Shown: positions 59,320 to 64,000 of the stretch, piece by piece
Numbering within the stretch: position 1 is the stretch's first letter
Layout of the letters: every line of letters starts with the position of its first letter
Assembly: GCF_008107635.1 (NCBI RefSeq)
Contig: NZ_SDGZ01000003.1
Coordinates: forward strand, 81,750 to 145,749
DNA: 64,000 bases
Reading direction: 5' to 3'
Source: Weissella muntiaci
GTDB taxonomy: Bacteria > Bacillota > Bacilli > Lactobacillales > Lactobacillaceae
The notes under the pieces: generated by a model
Told to the model about the DNA's origin: nothing
The model's database searches: none
Seen by the model: only the letters and a program-made list of their open reading frames with translations
Position numbers and translations under genes: made by a program

Positions 59320-59530
59320 CTTCTACCACCTTTTCAGGCAGCTCAATAATTTCATATTGCCCGCCTAGTAGTCTAATTAGTCCATTCATTTCGTTCCTTG
59401 CATCTTCTAGACGTTCAAAGACAGTTCTAGGAGTTCTACTGTAATCAATTTCAGATCCCCAAGGATCCATAGACTGACCCAAAAAATATTTATCATTATT
59501 CAAATTTTTAATCGCATAAAACTTTGCCAT
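59306..59530 (-). CDS. Small early-operon protein
   Basis: The 74-residue acidic, alpha/beta-type protein contains the segments KFYAIKNLNNDKYFLGQS and NGLIRLLGGQYEIIELPEK. It starts with a GGAGG site and overlaps both neighbours. No family is recognised. Confidence 0.6.
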   Translation of the reverse strand: MAKFYAIKNLNNDKYFLGQSMDPWGSEIDYSRTPRTVFERLEDARNEMNGLIRLLGGQYEIIELPEKVVEDDHD

Positions 59531-59844
59531 TACTCTGCCTCCAATATATCCATTAATCCCAATACTACAAATCCGGTCTTCTGCTCATATGAAGAAATGT
59601 ACTTAACAATCTTTGATACTTGATTGCCTGTATATTCGCCGTCTATCCATTCATGCAGACGAAGTATGTCACCAACCCGAAATCCTCGATCATTGTATCG
59701 AATTTCAAAATCTTTAATACCATTGCGAACATCTTGAAAGAAAATATGTTCAATCTTCAGATCATGAATATTCTTCACTCCTAACAATAAATCTTGTAAA
59801 TATTCATGTTCTGAATTGAAATTGAGTTGACCTTTATTTACCAT
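59530..59844 (-). CDS. DUF3850 (ASCH/PUA-like) protein
   Basis: The 104-residue protein matches the DUF3850 pattern IHDLKIEHIFFQDVRNGIKDFEIRYNDRGFRVGD, then LHEWIDGEYTGNQVSKIVKYI. The fold is PUA/ASCH-like and binds RNA or modified nucleic acid, but the role is unknown. The start at 59844 has AGGAGG 6 nt upstream. The frame stays open upstream to 60006 only because the structured region has no stop there; that extension is not coding. It is the first gene of the early operon. Confidence 0.8.
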   Translation of the reverse strand: MVNKGQLNFNSEHEYLQDLLLGVKNIHDLKIEHIFFQDVRNGIKDFEIRYNDRGFRVGDILRLHEWIDGEYTGNQVSKIVKYISSYEQKTGFVVLGLMDILEAE

Positions 59845-59859
59845 AAATTGCCTCCTAAA

Positions 59860-60402
59860 TTTTGTTCTGCTGTCGTTACATTCTCTTTTACTGGTAATGA
59901 TCTTGAACTTGCCATCGGTAGCGCTTGCAGGCGCTCTCTCTCGCCACTCCACCATTAACTTCTTTCGAAGTACAAATGGAGTTGGCTTGTGCGTCTCAAG
60001 CGCCATGCATTTTCATGCACTATTTTCTTTTTACCGTTTTAACCACCCACACGGATACCTAAATGTTTTGGCGTTAGTTTTACGTGCAACTGCTTAATCA
60101 CGACATTTAGGCACAAAATAGCTCTGTACCATTACTGGTACGGTCTTACCGCAAGCTGTATGTCTTTCTACCAAGCGCAACCAAGGTAGGCGCTGATGTA
60201 GTGTTCCCTTCTCGGCTTCTACCATCAACGTACTTCACTGCTTCTCTGTTATTTGCTCCCACAGTGCATGAGCAAGGACCTTCACGTGCCGTCCATACGT
60301 CCAATATGGCTTCATTTTCCTCTGAGGGCGTTAACTAACTCATAGCCGTGAGGCTGCCTTACGGGCGAGGGTATCGGGTAATCCGTTACTTACCTGGAGA
60401 CA
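59860..60402 (-). ncRNA. Large structured non-coding region, possible ornate RNA
   Basis: This stretch of about 540 nt has no gene and much pairing. On the minus strand there are at least three hairpins with GNRA-type tetraloops: TGCAT-GAAA-ATGCA (60006-60019), ACTTC-GAAA-GAAGT (59958-59971) and GTACCA-GTAA-TGGTAC (60126-60141). A 9-bp long-range stem CCTAAATGT/ACATTTAGG (60058-60066 with 60103-60111), plus stems CTCA..TGAG and TTGCTC..GAGCAA, add to it. GNRA loops read correctly only on the minus strand, matching the operon it precedes. Its size and complexity recall the large ornate bacterial RNAs (GOLLD, ROOL, HOLDH) or a leading-region ssDNA promoter; I cannot assign it. Confidence 0.6.
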
Positions 60403-60449
60403 TAAAAAAGCAATGCTCCGATCTTCATACAGAAAACGGAGCATTGCTT
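60403..60449 (-). terminator. Terminator or attenuator before the structured region
   Basis: AAGCAATGCTCCG and CGGAGCATTGCTT form a 13-bp perfect stem. On the minus strand it is followed by TTTTTTA. It either ends the XRE transcript or attenuates entry into the structured leader. The rest of the spacer 60450-60697 holds only small hairpins such as CCCA-AAAA-TGGG. Confidence 0.8.
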
Positions 60450-60697
60450 CACAAAAAATTCAGACTTTTAGAGTTCACAAAGTGCCTGATTCGTGCTAAC
60501 ATACTAAGTATCAAGATTGTGAAACCCATTTTTGGGCGCACTTAATCCAGCACCTCTTTAAGTACTTTTTTAAGTCACAATCCTTATACTTTCTGTATAA
60601 AGAAGTATTCAATTGTAATTTGATGAAGGTTCAATTGTTCAGAAAAAGATCAGTAATATTGGAATTTTTTATCTTTGGCGAGATGGTTCCAATAGAC

Positions 60698-60946
60698 CTA
60701 CTGGTCTTTTTTGTTGTCCTCAGAAAAATACTTCTCAGATAACTCAATGGTTGTCATATTAAGAATCCTTGCTAGCTTCTCCAAGTTCTTGAAGTTAATA
60801 GATTTAGCACCCTCTCCAATTTCTAATCGACGTAGCGAACTACGTGGAATACCAGAAATTTTAGCGGCCATATCTTGTGTATAGCGATGCCTAGTTCTCC
60901 ATTCTCTAATGGCATGACCTAGATCACGTTGTGCATTCTCTGTCAC
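60698..60946 (-). CDS. XRE-family (cI-like) transcriptional regulator
   Basis: The 82-residue repressor has a single helix-turn-helix domain: LGHAIREWRTRHRYTQDMAAKISGIPRSSLRRLEIGEGAKSIN is the Cro/C1-type pattern. I start at GTG 60946, 7 nt after AAAGGAG; the TTG/ATG upstream would overlap an operator-like palindrome. The palindrome TTGTCC-ATTTT-GGACAA directly before the gene indicates autoregulation. It probably controls the element's mobile state, as ImmR-like regulators do. Confidence 0.85.
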   Translation of the reverse strand: MTENAQRDLGHAIREWRTRHRYTQDMAAKISGIPRSSLRRLEIGEGAKSINFKNLEKLARILNMTTIELSEKYFSEDNKKDQ

Positions 60947-60962
60947 ATTCTTGCTCCTTTCT

Positions 60963-61043
60963 TTGTCCATTTTGGACAATTATGTTCAAAAAAATTTGGC
61001 GAATATCGCCTAAAAAAATTTCTATTTATGTCCAAAATGGTGT
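60963..61043. promoter_or_regulatory. XRE operator sites
   Basis: TTGTCC-ATTTT-GGACAA (60963-60979) is a perfect palindrome with 5-nt spacer. A second, half-matching site TGTCC-AAAAT-GG lies at 61028-61043. They bracket the divergent promoter region of the regulator. No plus-strand gene is seen for it to control. Confidence 0.6.
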
Positions 61044-61072
61044 AAAGTTACTGTAATAATTACACAAAAAAG

Positions 61073-61133
61073 AACAAGTAAGAACCCTTACGAGAGCCTA
61101 TGTTAAGGCATCTTTAAGGTCTTCGTACTTGTT
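61073..61133. other. 61-nt imperfect inverted repeat
   Basis: AACAAGTA (61073-61080) and TACTTGTT (61126-61133) close a structure with inner CCTTA/TAAGG pairing. It lies between the XRE operators and the 16-bp repeat. It could be a small RNA or a recombination substrate. Apart from it and the 61335-61373 terminator I see nothing in 61044-61407. Confidence 0.35.
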
Positions 61134-61150
61134 AAATAATATATCCCACC

Positions 61151-61166
61151 ACTAGGATTTCACCGG
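61151..61166 (+). repeat. 16-bp direct repeat, copy 2
   Basis: ACTAGGATTTCACCGG, identical to 2006-2021 and in the same orientation, 59.1 kb away. See copy 1. Confidence 0.5.
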
Positions 61167-61334
61167 AAAAGTCAAATATTTATCCGGAATAAGTTTTACT
61201 AATTTCTTCGGTAACCGTTTTCAAAGGCATTTTACTTGCCTTTTTTAATTTTTTACGACAGTATTTCAAATCTGCTCTTTATCAATTTCTTGATTCACTC
61301 GTTATTTTTTCCAAATATCACTTTTGAATCTACA

Positions 61335-61373
61335 CAAAAAGACACCGTATTTTGCTCAAATTTTTTACGGTGT
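61335..61373 (-). terminator. Terminator of the right IS30 gene
   Basis: ACACCGTA and TACGGTGT pair across a 16-nt loop, followed on the minus strand by CTTTTTG. It is 35 bp beyond the transposase stop. Confidence 0.7.
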
Positions 61374-61407
61374 ACTTATTCTTCTATGTAATTATGTAAC
61401 TATCTTT

Positions 61408-62445
61408 TTAGGCTAACTGTATTGCCGCATTTCTATATTTTCTACGAATATTGGCCTCCGTCACGTTTTTCAGACGCATGAATCTAACCTGTGGCGTCTG
61501 CCAGTCTAAAATCTCTCTTGGATATTCATTAATCATCTTTGTATGCGAGGCTAGATCTGTCTCCGTAATCTTTGCGAATGACGTTCCTTTAGGATAATAC
61601 TTTCTTATATCTCGATTAATTCGTTCAATCGTACCCTTTTCTTCTGGCCTATAAGGGTGGGCGAAATATACGTCTACTCCTCGCCTTTCAATATCATAGA
61701 TCACTGTGCCATTTCTAAATTCTGGACCGCGATCAGTTGTAATCGATTTAGTATAATGCCCGTACTTTTTGAAGAACTTTTGCAAAGCATTCAGCAGTTC
61801 GCCACTCTCCTTATTCTTGATTATGTATGTTACCGTAAACCGCGACACACGTTCCACCAGTACAAGAACGCTAGTTTTTACGCCTTTTCTTGAATCAACA
61901 CAATCCATTTCCCAGTGTCCGAACTCCGTTCGGCGTCTAATCCTAGTTGGCCGATTATCTATTGATCGCTGGGTCATCATCAGACTTTCTTTAACGGCTG
62001 CTGGTATAAAACGTACCTTTCCACGTCGATATTTCTTTTTTGTGTAATCAGCAAAGGCCTTAAACCCTTTTTCTGCATAGCAGTATAGCGTTGGTTCACT
62101 GATCGAAATATTACCCCGCTTAGCAATCATTGGTATACTCCAACCCTTTTCAACAATTAACTTCTTTACCTTTCGTAAATTACCACTAGAAGCCTTGTAC
62201 TTGCTCTTTCTTCTCAGGATCCTATTTCTAGCTGCATTATAATCCGCAAACTCTGGATCGTAAGGTAGTTTTTTTAGTGACACGTCAGGTCTACGACGAT
62301 TCTTGTTCACTTCATCGTAAATTGTAGACGATGATAGTTTTAATCGACGCGATATTTCATAAAAAGACAAGCTTGGCTTTGATTCGTAATGCCAAGACCA
62401 AATTAAAAAACGTTCACGTTTACTTAATCGTCTATATTCCTTCAT
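61408..62445 (-). CDS. IS30-family transposase (right copy)
   Basis: The 345-residue protein has the same length as the left copy. The DDE residues are D in HWEMDCVDSRKG, D in TTDRGPEF and E in EEKGTIERINRDIR. Identity to the left copy is perhaps half, so they are different IS30 subtypes. I start at the ATG at 62445; a TTG two codons earlier is possible. The frame is complete. It is accompanied by a DinJ-like gene 166 bp upstream, as at the left. Confidence 0.92.
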   Translation of the reverse strand: MKEYRRLSKRERFLIWSWHYESKPSLSFYEISRRLKLSSSTIYDEVNKNRRRPDVSLKKLPYDPEFADYNAARNRILRRKSKYKASSGNLRKVKKLIVEKGWSIPMIAKRGNISISEPTLYCYAEKGFKAFADYTKKKYRRGKVRFIPAAVKESLMMTQRSIDNRPTRIRRRTEFGHWEMDCVDSRKGVKTSVLVLVERVSRFTVTYIIKNKESGELLNALQKFFKKYGHYTKSITTDRGPEFRNGTVIYDIERRGVDVYFAHPYRPEEKGTIERINRDIRKYYPKGTSFAKITETDLASHTKMINEYPREILDWQTPQVRFMRLKNVTEANIRRKYRNAAIQLA

Positions 62446-62616
62446 TATCAAAAACTATTCTTTCTAAACTAAAAAAGACACCAAGTTAAATACTTCGTGT
62501 CTTCCCCAGTTATACATTAGGTTCAATTAATAAAATAATATTCTTACTTACCTGATTTGGCCAACATGAACAACTTATAACATAATCCACCATTTGTTGA
62601 TACCATTCAATTAAAC

Positions 62617-62793
62617 TTATCTGCCATTGTAGCCTTTAAATAAATTATCAAAAGGACTGTTTCCTGTGTTGGCTACCTGTGTTAAGAATATCCGGATTGC
62701 GCCTTGTGTTGTTAATCCTTGTTTTGCAAAAGTCTCATCTGCATTATCTTTTATTTCTGCTTCAATCCGTAATTGAATTAGTTTTTCAGACAT
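62617..62793 (-). CDS. Orphan DinJ-like antitoxin (right copy)
   Basis: The 58-residue ORF MSEKLIQLRIEAEIKDNADE with GLTTQGAIRIFLTQVANTG has the same truncated DinJ/RelB form as 3787-3957 and is about 70% identical to it. AAAGGAG stands 6 nt before the ATG (a second ATG at 62796 is closer). No toxin follows; the next gene is the IS30 transposase. The repeated pairing suggests a linked module. Confidence 0.75.
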   Translation of the reverse strand: MSEKLIQLRIEAEIKDNADETFAKQGLTTQGAIRIFLTQVANTGNSPFDNLFKGYNGR

Positions 62794-62904
62794 CATCTTC
62801 TCCTTTTAGTTTCCCTATATTACATATTACTCAATGTATAAATTCAGTTCAGAAAGCTTGAATATTCTTATTTACCAAATTTGAATTATTATTGTTTTAG
62901 CTCA

Positions 62905-62936
62905 TAAAAAAAGAAATCCCACATAGGAATTTCTTT
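62905..62936. terminator. Hairpin terminator between surface-protein gene and DinJ-like gene
   Basis: AAAGAAATCC and GGAATTTCTTT pair around CACATA with an A-run on one side and TTCTTTC on the other. The remainder of 62794-63150 holds no gene I can support. Confidence 0.6.
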
Positions 62937-63150
62937 CTCATTTTTACTTAACTTAGCTAAATGAATACTTGGTCAAAGAGGCTTGATTGAATGGTCAGCT
63001 CCTATAAACTTTTGAGAGTCAGAATTTACCAAGAAAAAATATTAATATGGCTAAGCTTTTCATTGATATATGCATCAAATCATGAATATAACTTTAGTAC
63101 TGTATCACAGATTAAAGTCATATCAAAATTTTTTTGCACATCATCTTTTA

Positions 63151-64000
63151 CTAAATTTCCTTCTTCCGACTTGCACTAAGACCAACCAAGCCAAGCAATG
63201 TTAATCCAGCAAGCGAAAGCATGCCTTCTGACGAATAACCCGTCTTTGGTAGAGCTTCTGCACCATTTGCGTCCATTAAATTAGAACGTCCTGAGGCATT
63301 CTTTCCAGCTGACGTACTATTGCCACTCTCTACACCGGAATTTGATGTACTCTCACTACCATTATCTGGCGCGGACAATACAGTAATGTCTGCAGTTGCC
63401 CAGGTTTTATCTCCAAGTACCCCTGAATCATTTAAGTTCATCATTTCCATTAATGATGCCAAATCAGAATTGGTCAAACTTAAACTTCCCCACATATACT
63501 TCACTGTATATTGTCCTGGCACATTTATGTCACCTGACAATACATATTGAATAACGTTCTCCGAAATATCATCACTGAAGTAACCATACGCTGTACGATC
63601 AACGAAAGTAATACCATTTACAGTAACATAGTTTCCATAATGATCTGTTAATCCAACAAAATTATCACCAGGTTGCCACGTCCCTGCCGTAACTGTTGAA
63701 TTTTTAACTGATAGTTCCGGATTTGAAAGATTATTTCCAATCAAATTATTACCATTATTATTATCTCCAACGTTACCGCTACCGTTGTTATTACTTCCCT
63801 TATTGTTGTCACCAACGTTGTTATCTCCGGAGTTATCGGTTCCAGTATTACTGTTTCCAGTATTGTTGTCTCCGGAGTTATCAGATCCTGCATTACTATT
63901 TCCAGTATTGTTGTCTCCTGAATTATCAGAACCTACATTACTGTTTCCAGTATTGTTATCTCCGGAGTTATCTGATCCAGTATTACTGTTTCCAGTATTG
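63151..64000 (-). CDS. LPKTG cell-wall-anchored repeat protein (5' end outside window)
   Basis: This is the C-terminal part of a surface protein that continues beyond 64000. At the far side lie Asn/Gly/Asp/Ser/Thr-rich repeats of 15 residues. An Ig-like domain of about 110 residues follows (GTWQPGDNFVGLTDHYGNYV to TWATADITVL), then a Ser/Asn linker. The sorting signal is LPKTG, with helix MLSLAGLTLLGLVGLSA and end SRKKEI. Its TTG at 63744 is an internal Leu codon, not the start. It would be anchored by a housekeeping sortase, as this one has a normal signal unlike the adhesin at 7459. Confidence 0.85.
   Translation of the reverse strand, partial: NTGNSNTGSDNSGDNNTGNSNVGSDNSGDNNTGNSNAGSDNSGDNNTGNSNTGTDNSGDNNVGDNNKGSNNNGSGNVGDNNNGNNLIGNNLSNPELSVKNSTVTAGTWQPGDNFVGLTDHYGNYVTVNGITFVDRTAYGYFSDDISENVIQYVLSGDINVPGQYTVKYMWGSLSLTNSDLASLMEMMNLNDSGVLGDKTWATADITVLSAPDNGSESTSNSGVESGNSTSAGKNASGRSNLMDANGAEALPKTGYSSEGMLSLAGLTLLGLVGLSASRKKEI
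63832..64000 (-). repeat. 45-nt tandem repeat in surface-protein gene
   Basis: Units at 63832-63876, 63877-63921, 63922-63966 and a partial one from 63967 encode the 15-residue consensus SGDNNTGNSNxGSDN. The array continues past the window edge. Such repeats vary in number between strains by slippage. Confidence 0.85.

Noticed and set aside
59860..60402. Group II intron or RNase P RNA
   Set aside because: No domain V-like hairpin, no GUGCG start, and none of the universally conserved RNase P blocks could be found; only GNRA loops are shared.
62991..63179. 62-codon plus-strand frame between IS30 module and surface protein
   Set aside because: No ribosome site, overlaps the end of the convergent surface-protein gene and shows no recognisable pattern.
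63832..64000. CRISPR-like repeat array at the right edge
   Set aside because: The 45-nt units are contiguous, in frame and encode a Ser/Asn/Gly/Asp stalk of an LPKTG protein.

Overview
The window looks like a low-GC Lactobacillaceae genome carrying a conjugative element of about 59 kb next to the chromosomal dnaG gene. The evidence is a DnaG primase of the lactobacillus type at the left edge, several sortase-anchored LPxTG/MucBP proteins, two IS30 transposases, strong AGGAGG-type ribosome binding sites, and an almost complete Gram-positive type IV secretion (T4SS) gene set. No site-specific integrase and no replication initiator is visible. The block could therefore be an ICE whose recombinase lies elsewhere, a plasmid captured by IS recombination, or part of a larger replicon.

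Layout. 1-2.1 kb: dnaG and its promoter. 2.3-4.0 kb: IS30 transposase plus an orphan DinJ/RelB-like antitoxin. 4.4-12.5 kb: surface module (GT-C-like membrane protein, MucBP LPxTG protein, antigen I/II-like LPSTG adhesin, class A sortase, coiled-coil membrane protein). 12.5-32.7 kb, almost all minus strand: transfer apparatus (pilin-like protein, VirB8-like proteins, thioredoxin-like protein, lysozyme/M23 hydrolase, VirB4 and a VirB4 N-domain-like protein, VirB3/PrgI-like, VirB6-like, VirD4, a ClpB-like AAA+ ATPase, a Toprim-ArdC fusion). It is interrupted by a plus-strand parA/parB cassette with a 12-nt iteron array. 32.8-39.6 kb: plus-strand array of small genes, each group preceded by one of five related, strongly folded leaders of about 0.3 kb. 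39.6-49.9 kb: cargo (AbiH, an IS3-family element with inverted repeats 4.4 kb apart enclosing a MerR/SRPBCC/oxidoreductase regulon, DUF1801, a Y-family polymerase pair, an MBL-fold hydrolase). 50-60.4 kb, minus strand: mobilisation and early-gene region (MobL-like relaxase, accessory proteins, membrane nuclease, ribbon-helix-helix protein, oriT candidate, SSB, NdpA-like protein, sce7726 protein, DUF3850 protein), headed by a roughly 540-nt non-coding stretch with dense GNRA-capped hairpins. 60.7-64 kb: XRE regulator, a second IS30 transposase with a DinJ-like antitoxin, and the 3' part of an LPKTG surface protein with 15-residue repeats.

How it fits together. Relaxase, ribbon-helix-helix protein and oriT would make the relaxosome. 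VirD4 would couple it to the channel built from VirB3/4/6/8-like proteins, while the hydrolase opens the wall and the sortase displays adhesins for mating contact. A shared near-palindrome, TTTTGGCGCAAAA on the minus strand, precedes three transfer transcription units and suggests one common regulator. The most unusual features are the five-copy structured leader family, the large structured region at 59.86-60.40 kb, and a 43-nt copy of the par iterons inside a small gene beside the relaxase. All similarity statements come from reading the sequence by eye; no database search was run.
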